Made by a program: the position numbers and the translations under genes. The notes under the pieces are model-generated. The model was not told the DNA's origin. It worked only from the letters and a program-made list of their open reading frames with translations, and made no database searches. A DNA stretch of 39,977 bases from Stenotrophomonas sp. PS02298 (GTDB taxonomy: Bacteria > Pseudomonadota > Gammaproteobacteria > Xanthomonadales > Xanthomonadaceae), in contig NZ_JASCOR010000023.1 in NCBI RefSeq assembly GCF_029959445.1, forward strand, positions 1-39,977, in the 5' to 3' direction. Shown piece after piece: positions 6,131-15,053 of this stretch. The first letter of the stretch is position 1. Every line of letters starts with the position of its first letter.

Positions 6131-9070
6131 ATGTCAACGTTCCAGCGCCGCCTCACGGTGGCCAATAGCGCGCGTCGCCGCGCTTGTAGCGGTCTGCAAC
6201 CGACCGTCCTTGCCCTGAGTGTGGCGCTGCTGCTTTCGGCCGCCGCTCAAGCACAGGAAGCCGCCACCACGCCGACCACCACCGACCTGGACAAGGTCGA
6301 GGTCACCGGTACCCGTGGCAGCTTGACCAAGGCACAGATCATCAAGGAACAGTCCGACCAGATCGTTGATTCGATCGTGGCCGAGGACATCGGCAAGCTG
6401 CCCGACAACAACGTCGCCGAGGCATTGCAGCGCATCACCGGCGTGCAGATCACCCGCAACAAGGGCGAAGGCAGCGGCATCATGGTGCGCGGCCTCACCC
6501 AGGTGCGCAGCGAGCTCAATGGCCGCGATATCTTCACCGCCAACGCCGGCCGTGCATTGAGCTGGGAAGACGTGCCGGCCGAACTGCTCGGCGGTGTGGA
6601 CGTCTACAAGAACCCCAGTGCGGAGATGATCGAAGGTGGCCTCGGTGGCCTGGTCAACCTGCGCACCCGCATGCCCTTCGACCAGGACGGCATGAAGGTC
6701 TCCGGCAGCTTCACCCTCAACAAGTGGGACCTGCGCGACTCGTTGCAGCCCTCGGCGTCCATCCTGTTCTCCAATCGCTGGAACACCGAAGCCGGTGAAT
6801 TCGGCGTGCTGTTCAACGTTGCCCACCAGGAAGGCCAGTACCGCGAAGACCGCATCAACATGGGCAGCTACCTGTCCTATGACGATGTGCCCGGCTACGA
6901 AGGCCAGAGCGTTGTCATTCCCAGCGAAGTCGGCATGTACAGCCACTTCGGTGACCGTGAGCGTGACGGCCAGTACGTGGCGCTGCAGTGGAAGCCGAAC
7001 GACGACGTCGAGATCTACGGCACCGTGCTGCGTTCGGACTACAAGTTCCGCAACCGCGAATACAGCGTGCGCGTGGGCAACCTCAACAACAACACCCAGG
7101 ACCTGGTGAACTGGTCCAACAACGGCTGGGGCTTCGTTTCGCCGAGCATCCCGGGCTACGAAGCGTTCAACGACCCGTTCGGCTTCGACGGCAACGGCGA
7201 GTTCCAGTACGGCACCTTCAACAACGCGCTGATCACCACCACCGCGCGCATGGACTGGCGCAACTCGGTGACCACCGACTATGCGCTGGGCGGCAAGTGG
7301 CAGGTCAATGACAACCTGCACCTGTCCACCGACTTCCAGTACATCGATGCCACCACCGAGAGCGTCAACTACTGGGTTGACCTGCTCGCCGGCCAGGTGG
7401 ATCCGGATGACTGGCGTGGCTGGTCCGGCCTGTACGGCGTGCCGCCGGTACGCGTGGACATGAGCGGCCGCTATCCGTCGGTGACCGTGCTCGACCGCGA
7501 GACCGGCCAGCCGATCAACGGCTACATGAGCGACATCAGCAACTACGGTGGCTGGTACTCGCACCTGGACAAGCGCGACAACAACGACGCCGACCAGTTC
7601 TCCTGGCGCGCCGACCTGCGCTGGGATTTCCTCGACAGCGACCTGCTCAACGACCTGCGCATGGGCGTGCGTTACACCGACCGCAGCGCCATCACCCGCA
7701 GCTCGGGCTGGAACTGGCAGAAGATCGCACCGGCCGGTACCGACAATGCCTGGGGCAGCTTCACCCCGGCGCCGTTCGCCGACTACCCCAATGCCTGCTA
7801 CCGGCTGTTCCCGTTCAGTGACCACTTCCGTGGCAACAGCGGCTTGCCGACCGGCTACGTTGCCTGCGACGAGATGGTCGCCGACTACGAGAACACCGTG
7901 CGCATGTTCGGCCACGAGCCGATCGCCTACAACCCGATCACCGACATCCGCGAGTACACCGAGAAGACCTACGCCGCATACGCGATGCTGCGCCTGGGCA
8001 ACGACTCGGCGCGCTTCCCGTGGGACGTCAACGTCGGCGCGCGCGTCGTGCGCACCGAAACCACGGTCAACGGCTATGAGCTGGCGCAGAATTCGGCCAC
8101 CAACGACACCAACCAGGTCAACGCCAAGCACTCGTACACCGACGTGCTGCCGAGCCTGAACTTCCGCATGTTCCTGACCGACAGCCTGCAGTGGCGCGTG
8201 GCTGCCTCGCGGGCGATGTCGCGCCCGGACTTCAACCTGATGGACCCCTACGTCTATCTCAACGACACGTTCTTCGACTTCAACACCGGTGGCGTTTCCT
8301 ACGCCAGCCGCGGCAATCCAAACCTGGACCCGATGTATTCCAACCAGTTCGATACCTCGCTGGAGTGGTACTTCGGCCTGGGCTCGATGATCTACGGCAC
8401 CGCGTTCTACAAGCAGGTTGACGGCTTCTACTACTACGACACGATCGCCGCCAATTACTTCGACCCGAACTTCGACATGCCGCTGGAAGGTTCCACCACC
8501 GGTGAGACCCGTCCATGCGTGAGCATGGAGTGCGTGCGCGAGTTCCAGCTGCAGACCCGTGCCAACGGCCAGGACGGCAAGATCAAGGGCTTCGAACTCG
8601 GTTACCGCCAGTTCTTCACCTTCCTGCCGGGCGCGCTGGACGGCCTGGGCTTCGAGGCCAACTACACTTACGTGGACAGCAAGGCACCGGCACCGGACGC
8701 CGCCAGCACCGACGGCATCGAGATTTCCTACCTGCCGTTGGAAGGCCTGTCGAAGAAGAGCTACAACGTGGTGCTGATGTACGAAAAGGAACGTGTGTCC
8801 TTCCGTGCCGCCTACAACTGGCGTGATACCTGGCTGGTCACCACGCGGCCGCCGAATGCGGGCCATGTGCCGCAGTACCACGACGCCACCGGCCAGCTGG
8901 ATGCCTCGCTGCGCATCAACCTCAACAAGATCTGGTCGCTGACCCTGGACGGCACCAACCTGCTCGATGAGGTGCGTTCGGATTACTACGGCAGCAGCAG
9001 CCGTCCCAACGGCTGGTACGTCAATGATCGTCGTTATGGATTGAGCATCCGGGCCAACCTGGATCTTTGA
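6131..9070 (+). CDS. TonB-dependent receptor (probable xyloglucan-oligosaccharide importer)
   Basis: A 979-residue outer-membrane TonB-dependent transporter. A Sec signal peptide ends near residue 41 (LALSVALLLSAAAQA). It is followed by a TonB-box-like DLDKVEVTGTR and a plug domain (roughly 60-180, with VAEALQRITGVQITR and VRGL). The rest is a long beta-barrel ending in the aromatic/hydrophobic-alternating RYGLSIRANLDL. Length and style match the carbohydrate-type receptors abundant in Xanthomonadaceae. It lies directly upstream of the GH74 gene with 14 bases between them, so it most likely imports the xyloglucan oligosaccharides that GH74 releases. The ATG at 6131 was preferred over an earlier non-ATG start because of the GGGAGGGA motif. 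Substrate assignment rests on context. Confidence 0.9.
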   Translation: MSTFQRRLTVANSARRRACSGLQPTVLALSVALLLSAAAQAQEAATTPTTTDLDKVEVTGTRGSLTKAQIIKEQSDQIVDSIVAEDIGKLPDNNVAEALQRITGVQITRNKGEGSGIMVRGLTQVRSELNGRDIFTANAGRALSWEDVPAELLGGVDVYKNPSAEMIEGGLGGLVNLRTRMPFDQDGMKVSGSFTLNKWDLRDSLQPSASILFSNRWNTEAGEFGVLFNVAHQEGQYREDRINMGSYLSYDDVPGYEGQSVVIPSEVGMYSHFGDRERDGQYVALQWKPNDDVEIYGTVLRSDYKFRNREYSVRVGNLNNNTQDLVNWSNNGWGFVSPSIPGYEAFNDPFGFDGNGEFQYGTFNNALITTTARMDWRNSVTTDYALGGKWQVNDNLHLSTDFQYIDATTESVNYWVDLLAGQVDPDDWRGWSGLYGVPPVRVDMSGRYPSVTVLDRETGQPINGYMSDISNYGGWYSHLDKRDNNDADQFSWRADLRWDFLDSDLLNDLRMGVRYTDRSAITRSSGWNWQKIAPAGTDNAWGSFTPAPFADYPNACYRLFPFSDHFRGNSGLPTGYVACDEMVADYENTVRMFGHEPIAYNPITDIREYTEKTYAAYAMLRLGNDSARFPWDVNVGARVVRTETTVNGYELAQNSATNDTNQVNAKHSYTDVLPSLNFRMFLTDSLQWRVAASRAMSRPDFNLMDPYVYLNDTFFDFNTGGVSYASRGNPNLDPMYSNQFDTSLEWYFGLGSMIYGTAFYKQVDGFYYYDTIAANYFDPNFDMPLEGSTTGETRPCVSMECVREFQLQTRANGQDGKIKGFELGYRQFFTFLPGALDGLGFEANYTYVDSKAPAPDAASTDGIEISYLPLEGLSKKSYNVVLMYEKERVSFRAAYNWRDTWLVTTRPPNAGHVPQYHDATGQLDASLRINLNKIWSLTLDGTNLLDEVRSDYYGSSSRPNGWYVNDRRYGLSIRANLDL

Positions 9071-9084
9071 ACGGAGGTGCGGTG

Positions 9085-11352
9085 ATGGCAGTTGTCGGGC
9101 GCTTCAACACGGGTGGTACGCAGCAACACGCGGCCACGGGCGCCGGGCTTCTGCGGCGGTGGATGCTGGCGGCGGCGATGCTGCTGCCAGCGACGGTAGC
9201 GCTGTCCGCACCCGCGGCGGCGCCAGCGGAGTACCAGTGGCACAACGTCGCCATCGGCGGCGGTGGTTTCGTCACCGGGCTGGTCTTCCATCCGCAGCAA
9301 CAAGGGCTGCAGTACGCGCGCACCGATATCGGTGGCGCGTACCGTTGGGAGCCGGCGCAGCAGCGCTGGCAACCCCTGCTGGACTGGATGGACGCCAGCG
9401 ACCAGGGCCGCTTCGGCGTGGAAAGCATGGCCGTCGATCCGGCCGACCCCGAACGCCTGTACATGGCGGTGGGCACCTATCTGCACGAGCGTGGCAGCAA
9501 CGGCGTGATCCTGCGTTCGAACGACCGCGGGCAGAGTTTCCAGCGCACCGAACTGCCCTTCAAGATGGGCGGCAACGAACTGGGCCGCGCCAATGGTGAG
9601 CGCCTGGCGGTGGACCCGAATGACGGCAAGGTGCTGTTGTTCGGTACCCGCGCCAACGGCGTGTGGCGCAGTGCCGACGGTGGTATCAGCTGGAGCGAGT
9701 TGAAGTCGTTCCCGGCAATCGCCAAATCCACCGCAGCCACCGCGCAGAGCTGGGGCGGTGCGCAGGCGATCGGCGTCGCCTTCATCAATTTCGAACCCGA
9801 CAGCAAGGGTGGCGACGGTGCATCGCGCACGGTCTACGCCGGCGTCTCCACCCAGCAGACCGCGCTGTACCGCTCCGACGATGCCGGCAGCAGCTGGCAG
9901 GCAGTGCCGGGCCAGCCGACTGGCTTGCGCCCCAACCACATGGTGCGCGACAGCCTGGGCCGCTGGTTGCTGAGCTACGGCGACCAGCCCGGCCCCAACA
10001 CCATGAACAACGGTGCGCTGTGGCGCTTTGATCCGCGCGACGGTGCATGGACCGACATCACCCCGGTGCCGCAGTCCACCGACCTGCAGGGCGACGGCTT
10101 CGGCTGGGGCGCGGTGGCGGTGGATCCGCAGGACCCGCAGCGTATCGTCGCCAGCACCTTCAACCGCTTCGCGCCGCATGACGACATCTTCCGCAGCGTC
10201 GATGGCGGCCGCAGCTGGACCGCGCTGTCCACGCGCGCCGACTTCGACCACTCCTATGCGCCGTGGACCGAAGAGGCGCGGCCGCACTGGATGGGTGTGC
10301 TGGCGATCGATCCGCACGACCCCGGCCACCTGCAGTTCGTCACCGGCTACGGCATCTGGGATACGAGCGACCTGCGCCGCTTCGACGACGGCAAGCGCCT
10401 GACCTGGCGTTTCCCGCTGGCCGGTTTCGAGGAGACCGTTCCGCTGGCGCTGGTCAGCCCGCCGCAGGGTGCGCACCTGGTCAGTGGCCTGGGCGACATC
10501 GACGGCTTTGTGCATGACGATCTGGACACACCGCAGCAGCGGTTTGCCGGCGTGCGCTTCTCCAATACCGAAAGCCTTGCCTATGCCGGGCAGGCACCGC
10601 AGCTGATGGTGCGTACCGGCTACTTCCATGACCGCCCCGAAGGCGCGGTGCGTGCGGCCTGGTCGAAGGATGGCGGGCGCACGTGGACGGCATTCGCGCA
10701 CGAACCGCCCGATGGCGAAGGTGCAGGCCGCATCACCCTGGCCGCCGACGGCAAGCGGGTGATCTGGCAGACCCGCAATGGCGGCCATTGGCTCAGCGCC
10801 GATTTCGGCGGCCGCTGGCAGGCGGTGAAGGGTCTGCCGAAGAATGCGGTGGTGGAAGCGGACAAGCTGGAGGCCGGCGTGTACTACGGCTTCGATCCGG
10901 TCAGCGGCGCGCTGTATGTCAGTGGCGATGGCGGCGTGGAATTCCGTCAGGCCGAGGCCGGCGTTGGCGCGGTGGGTGATTGGTTCCGTGCCGAGATCCG
11001 CCCGAATCCGTGGCAGGCCGGGGAGGCCTGGGTCGCCGCCGGCTGGCGTGGGCTGTTGCACTGGTCGCCGGGCAAGCTGCGCCGTGTGGAAGGCCTGGAC
11101 AACGTGTTCTCGGTCGGGCTGGGCAAGCCACTCAAGGACGGTGACGCGCCGGTGCTGTTCGTATTCGGCGAGATGGCCGGCAAGCGTGGCCTGTACCGTT
11201 CCGACAATGGTGGCCGGCGCTGGACCCGCATCGACAACGACGCGCAGCGCTTTGGCGGCGTGATCCGTCATGTCACCGGTGATACGCGTATTCCCGGCCG
11301 CGTCTATTTCGGCACCGAAGGCCGTGGCATCTGGTACGGAGAATCGAATTGA
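9085..11352 (+). CDS. GH74 endo-xyloglucanase
   Basis: A 755-residue glycoside hydrolase of family 74, built from two seven-bladed beta-propellers seen as repeated Asp-box-like strands (S-x-DGG-x-SW, for example SADGGISW and SVDGGRSW). The catalytic pair is visible: D81 in ARTDIGGAYRW and D471 in GLGDIDGF. An N-terminal signal segment (LLRRWMLAAAMLLPATVALSAPA, ending near residue 47) indicates export. No carbohydrate-binding module is present. The enzyme cleaves the beta-1,4-glucan backbone of xyloglucan to oligosaccharides. The ATG at 9085 has GGAGGT six bases upstream. The gene sits between the receptor and the acetylesterase. Endo versus exo (oligoxyloglucan-specific) mode cannot be decided by eye. 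Confidence 0.93.
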   Translation: MAVVGRFNTGGTQQHAATGAGLLRRWMLAAAMLLPATVALSAPAAAPAEYQWHNVAIGGGGFVTGLVFHPQQQGLQYARTDIGGAYRWEPAQQRWQPLLDWMDASDQGRFGVESMAVDPADPERLYMAVGTYLHERGSNGVILRSNDRGQSFQRTELPFKMGGNELGRANGERLAVDPNDGKVLLFGTRANGVWRSADGGISWSELKSFPAIAKSTAATAQSWGGAQAIGVAFINFEPDSKGGDGASRTVYAGVSTQQTALYRSDDAGSSWQAVPGQPTGLRPNHMVRDSLGRWLLSYGDQPGPNTMNNGALWRFDPRDGAWTDITPVPQSTDLQGDGFGWGAVAVDPQDPQRIVASTFNRFAPHDDIFRSVDGGRSWTALSTRADFDHSYAPWTEEARPHWMGVLAIDPHDPGHLQFVTGYGIWDTSDLRRFDDGKRLTWRFPLAGFEETVPLALVSPPQGAHLVSGLGDIDGFVHDDLDTPQQRFAGVRFSNTESLAYAGQAPQLMVRTGYFHDRPEGAVRAAWSKDGGRTWTAFAHEPPDGEGAGRITLAADGKRVIWQTRNGGHWLSADFGGRWQAVKGLPKNAVVEADKLEAGVYYGFDPVSGALYVSGDGGVEFRQAEAGVGAVGDWFRAEIRPNPWQAGEAWVAAGWRGLLHWSPGKLRRVEGLDNVFSVGLGKPLKDGDAPVLFVFGEMAGKRGLYRSDNGGRRWTRIDNDAQRFGGVIRHVTGDTRIPGRVYFGTEGRGIWYGESN

Positions 11353-13271
11353 AATCGTTGTTCGCAGTGATGGGCCTGGCAGCGCTTGCCAGCAGTGCAC
11401 AGGCAGTGGAGCTGCCGCGTGTGTTCGCCGACGGCATGGTGCTGCAGCGTGACCAGCCCTTGCCCGTATGGGGCAAGGCTGCACCGGGTGCACAGGTACG
11501 CATCGATTTCGCGGGCAGGCAGGTGACGGTGAAGGCCGCTGCCGACGGCAACTGGCGCGCGCAGTTGGCCGCGTTGCCGGCTGGCGGCCCGTATGTGCTG
11601 GGCATCGACGACAAGTCTGCGCCAAAGCAGTTGCGTGACGTCTACGTCGGTGAAGTGTGGCTGGCCTCGGGCCAGTCCAACATGGAATGGCCACTGGCCC
11701 AGACCGATGGCGCCGAGGCGGCGATTGCAGCTGCCAATGATCCGCTGATCCGCCATTTCAAGATCCCCAAGTCGTGGGCCGGCGCACCGCAGTGGCAGCT
11801 CACTGGCGGCGACTGGCGGCAGGCAACGCCGCGTACCGCCGGCGACTTTTCGGCGGTAGCGTATTACTTCGCGCAACAGCTGCGTGCGCGCACCGGTGTT
11901 GCGGTCGGCATCATCGACAGCACCTGGGGCGGCAGCACCATCGAAGCCTGGAGTGATGCAGCAACGCAGGGCCTGGACAGCGCCGCGCTGGCCGCGCAGG
12001 CGGCTGCGCTGCGCGAGGCCGACACCAAGGCGCTGCAGGTAACCCACGCCAACCTTGCGCGCTGGCCGCAGCTGCCGGCCGATGCCAGCCACTGGCATGA
12101 GGCCGATGTCGATGCGGCGCAGTGGACCACCATCACCGTGCCCGGCCTGTGGGAAAGCCAGGGCTGGAATGGCATGGACGGCGTTGCCTGGTACCGCGCC
12201 AGCTTCCGCCTCAGTGCCGATGAAGCCGCCAGGGGCGTGACCCTGGGCGTGGGCCGCATCGACGACAGTGATACCACCTGGGTCAACGGCCAGCAGGTCG
12301 GCGAAACCAAGCTGCAGTACAACCTGGCGCGTCGCTACAGCGTGCCCGCGTCCGCATTGCATGCAGGGCTCAACCATGTCGCCGTGCGTGTGCAGGACTT
12401 CGGCGGCGGCGGTGGCATCCACGGCGAAGCCAGCGAAGTGTTCGTGCAGCCGCAGGGCGCGGCCGCGCGTGCGCTGGATGGCTGGAGCTTCCGCGTCGAG
12501 AGCGCACAGGTCGCGCTGGTCGATGACAAGAACCAGCACCCAACCCTTCTCTACAACGCGATGATCCATCCACTGCAGGATTACGGCGTGCGTGGCGTGC
12601 TCTGGTACCAGGGCGAATCCAACGCCAACACCTTGCCGCAGGCGCAGAAGTACCGGCAGCAGTTCCCGGCATTGATCACGCAATGGCGCGCACAGTGGAA
12701 GGCGCCTGCGCTGCCGTTCCTGTGGGTGCAGCTGGCGCCGTTCTCGTCCGGTGCGGACAAGCGCGATGCCGACGATGTCGCCATCGAAAGCCCTTGGGCC
12801 CTGCTGCGTGAATCGCAGAGCGAGGCGCTGTCGCTGCCAGCCACCGCCCAGGTGGTGATCACCGACGTTGGCGATGTGCACGACATCCACCCGCGCAACA
12901 AGCGCACCGTTGGCGATCGCCTGGCGCTCGCCGCAGGGAAGCTGGTTTATGGCGACAGCACGGTCGTTGCATCCGGCCCGAGCCATGTCGGCCATGACGT
13001 GCAGGGCAGCAGCGTGGTGCTGCGTTTTGACGCGGGCGCTGCGCCGTTGCAGGTAGGCGGTGGCGGTGAACTGAAGGGCTTTGAGGTTGCCGGCAGTGAT
13101 GGGCACTTCCATCGCGCGCAGGCACGTATCGATGGCAACCGGGTGATCCTGCAGAGCAGCGCGGTGAAGGCGCCGGTGGCCGCACGCTACGGCTGGAGCG
13201 ATACCGCGCAGGGCGCCAACCTGACAGGTGCCACCGGCTTGCCGGCGTCGCCTTTCCGCACCGGGCCATGA
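11349..13271 (+). CDS. SGNH/sialate O-acetylesterase-type carbohydrate esterase (CE20-like)
   Basis: A 640-residue exported esterase beginning with a signal peptide MKSLFAVMGLAALASSAQA. The SGNH/SASA-type catalytic core is split: GQSNMEW (nucleophile S110) comes early, and WYQGESN and DVHDIHPRNK (catalytic His514) come late. Between them is a jelly-roll-like insert of about 120 residues (WYRASFRLS to VAVRVQDFGG). In Xanthomonas a protein of this type in the xyloglucan locus founded family CE20 and deacetylates xyloglucan galactosyl units; the same role is likely here. The start is an unusual TTG overlapping the GH74 stop (TTGA at 11349-11352) with GGAGAA nine bases upstream. It is supported by the well-formed signal peptide. 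Confidence 0.85.
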   Translation: MKSLFAVMGLAALASSAQAVELPRVFADGMVLQRDQPLPVWGKAAPGAQVRIDFAGRQVTVKAAADGNWRAQLAALPAGGPYVLGIDDKSAPKQLRDVYVGEVWLASGQSNMEWPLAQTDGAEAAIAAANDPLIRHFKIPKSWAGAPQWQLTGGDWRQATPRTAGDFSAVAYYFAQQLRARTGVAVGIIDSTWGGSTIEAWSDAATQGLDSAALAAQAAALREADTKALQVTHANLARWPQLPADASHWHEADVDAAQWTTITVPGLWESQGWNGMDGVAWYRASFRLSADEAARGVTLGVGRIDDSDTTWVNGQQVGETKLQYNLARRYSVPASALHAGLNHVAVRVQDFGGGGGIHGEASEVFVQPQGAAARALDGWSFRVESAQVALVDDKNQHPTLLYNAMIHPLQDYGVRGVLWYQGESNANTLPQAQKYRQQFPALITQWRAQWKAPALPFLWVQLAPFSSGADKRDADDVAIESPWALLRESQSEALSLPATAQVVITDVGDVHDIHPRNKRTVGDRLALAAGKLVYGDSTVVASGPSHVGHDVQGSSVVLRFDAGAAPLQVGGGGELKGFEVAGSDGHFHRAQARIDGNRVILQSSAVKAPVAARYGWSDTAQGANLTGATGLPASPFRTGP

Positions 13272-13309
13272 CCGTGCGGACTACCTGCATGAAGCAAAAG
13301 GAAACGACC

Positions 13310-15001
13310 ATGAAGCTGACTTTCCAACGTTCCGCGCCGGTCACCGGTGGCCTGCTCGCAACCGCGATGGCATTGCTGTTGGCTGCCTGTGGCGGCGCCA
13401 GCCCGGACGCACCCGCAGCGCAAGGTGGCGAAGCCAAGGCTGCAGCCGCGACCTCGGCCGCAGCAGCGGAATTGCCGCGCGTGGTCACCGAGAATGGTCG
13501 CCATGCCTTGTTCGTCGATGGCAAGCCGTTCCTGATCCTTGGCGCGCAGGTCAACAACTCCAGCAACTACCCGCAGGCGCTGGACGACGTATGGCCGGCC
13601 ATCGACATCGTCAAGCCGAACACGGTGATGGTGCCGGTAGGCTGGGAGCAGGTGGAAGCCAAGGAGGGCGAGTTCGATTTCGCCTTCGTCGATACCCTGC
13701 TGGAGCAGGCCCGCGAAAAGAAAGTGCGTTTGATCCTGCTGTGGTTCGCCACCTGGAAGAACAACGGCCCGAACTACGCGCCGGAGTGGGTGAAGCTGGA
13801 CAACCAGCGCTTCCCGCGCGTGATCACCGCCGATGGCCGCACCCTCAACTCGTTGTCGCCGCATGCATCGGCAACCCTGGAGGCTGACCGCAAGGCCTTC
13901 GTGCAGCTGATGCGTCACCTGAAGGCGAAGGACCCGCAGCACACCGTGATCATGGTGCAGCCGCAGAACGAGCCGGGCACCTATGGCAGCGTGCGTGATT
14001 TCTCGCCGCTTGCGCAGAAGGACTTCGATGCGGCGGTGCCCGAGGCCTTGCTGAAGAAGCTGGGCAAGCAGCCGGGGACGTGGCGTGACGTGTTCGGTGC
14101 CGATGCCGACGAGTTCTTCCATGCCTGGCATATCGCCCACTTCATTGACCAAGTGGCTGCTGCCGGCAAGGCCGAGTACAACCTGCCGATGTTGGTCAAT
14201 GCAGCATTGCGCGGCCCGTTCAACCCGGGCCAGCCCGGGCAGTACGCCAGCGGTGGCCCCACCGACAACGTGCTGGACGTGTACAAGGCAGCAGCGCCGA
14301 ACATCGACCTGTTGGCGCCGGACATCTACATGCCCGAGTACACGATGTACACCACGGTGCTGGAGCGCTATTCGCGCGCCGACAATCCGCTGTTCGTCGC
14401 CGAGACCGGCAACCGCGAGGAGTACGCGCGTTATTTCTTCTCGGCGTTGGGTCACCAGGCCATCGGCTGGTCGCCGTTCGGCATCGACTACTCCAAGTAC
14501 TCCAACTATCCACTCGGCGCACGGGCCATGAACCCGGAGACGCTGGAGCCGTTCGCGCTCAACTATCGCCTGGTGGCGCCGGCTGCCGGGGTGATCGCCA
14601 AGGCCAGCTTCGAGGGCAAGGTGCGCGCCACCGCCGAGCAGCCAGGGCAGGCCGTGCAGACCCTGAAGATCGACGACAAGTGGAACGCGGTGATCACCTA
14701 TGGCGTGCCGCAGTTCTGGTTCCAGGGCGAGCCGCCGGGCAACCCCGAGCCGATTGGCCGGGCGCTGGTGGTGCAGTTGGCTGCGGATGAATTCCTGGTC
14801 ACCGGTGCGCACGCGCGCATCAGCCTGGTGGCGGCCGATCCGGCGGTGGCCGAGCGGCAGATGTATCACTCGGTGGATGAAGGCACCTATGTCGACGGCG
14901 AGTGGACGTTCCGCCGCCGCTGGAACGGTGACCAGACCGATTACGGCCTCAATTTCTCCAGCGCACCGCAGTTGCTGCGGGTGAAGCTGGCCACCTACTG
15001 A
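13310..15001 (+). CDS. GH35 beta-galactosidase, lipoprotein (DUF5597-type C-terminus)
   Basis: A 563-residue family 35 glycoside hydrolase with an (alpha/beta)8 barrel. The acid/base E221 lies in QPQNEPGTYG and the nucleophile E365 in FVAETGNRE. A C-terminal beta domain resembles DUF5597, as in periplasmic beta-galactosidases of xanthomonads. The N-terminus carries a lipoprotein signal with lipobox LLAAC near residues 26-30, followed by an Ala/Pro-rich linker, so it is probably membrane-anchored in the periplasm. It should remove beta-1,2-galactose from xyloglucan side chains after deacetylation. The ATG at 13310 was chosen because it follows AAGGAA and gives a compact signal; in-frame ATGs at 13268 and 13289 exist. 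The family is certain and the linkage is inferred from context. Confidence 0.9.
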   Translation: MKLTFQRSAPVTGGLLATAMALLLAACGGASPDAPAAQGGEAKAAAATSAAAAELPRVVTENGRHALFVDGKPFLILGAQVNNSSNYPQALDDVWPAIDIVKPNTVMVPVGWEQVEAKEGEFDFAFVDTLLEQAREKKVRLILLWFATWKNNGPNYAPEWVKLDNQRFPRVITADGRTLNSLSPHASATLEADRKAFVQLMRHLKAKDPQHTVIMVQPQNEPGTYGSVRDFSPLAQKDFDAAVPEALLKKLGKQPGTWRDVFGADADEFFHAWHIAHFIDQVAAAGKAEYNLPMLVNAALRGPFNPGQPGQYASGGPTDNVLDVYKAAAPNIDLLAPDIYMPEYTMYTTVLERYSRADNPLFVAETGNREEYARYFFSALGHQAIGWSPFGIDYSKYSNYPLGARAMNPETLEPFALNYRLVAPAAGVIAKASFEGKVRATAEQPGQAVQTLKIDDKWNAVITYGVPQFWFQGEPPGNPEPIGRALVVQLAADEFLVTGAHARISLVAADPAVAERQMYHSVDEGTYVDGEWTFRRRWNGDQTDYGLNFSSAPQLLRVKLATY

Positions 15002-15018
15002 GCAGTCGCATACAGCAA

Positions 15019-15035
15019 GGCGCCAACCAGGCGCC
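15019..15035. other. Short hairpin in the GH35-GH31 intergenic gap
   Basis: GGCGCC at 15019-15024 and 15030-15035 flank AACCA, forming a small six-bp stem in the 52-base gap between GH35 and GH31. The GH31 Shine-Dalgarno GGAGGGAG follows at once. It has no T-tract. It may be an mRNA processing or stability element, and chance occurrence is also possible. Confidence 0.3.
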
Positions 15036-15053
15036 CCAACGGAGGGAGATCCA

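Noticed and set aside
6134..8881. Very long minus-strand open frame opposite the TonB-dependent receptor (similar ones lie opposite GH74, CE20, GH31, GH95 and GH3)
   Set aside because: High-GC codon bias leaves the opposite strand open. The translations are low-complexity Val/His/Arg/Gln-rich, while the plus-strand proteins show clear family motifs.
13268..13309. GH35 start at 13268, overlapping the previous stop as ATGA
   Set aside because: It would place 14 extra polar residues before a standard lipoprotein signal. The ATG at 13310 has AAGGAA upstream and gives a normal signal peptide.
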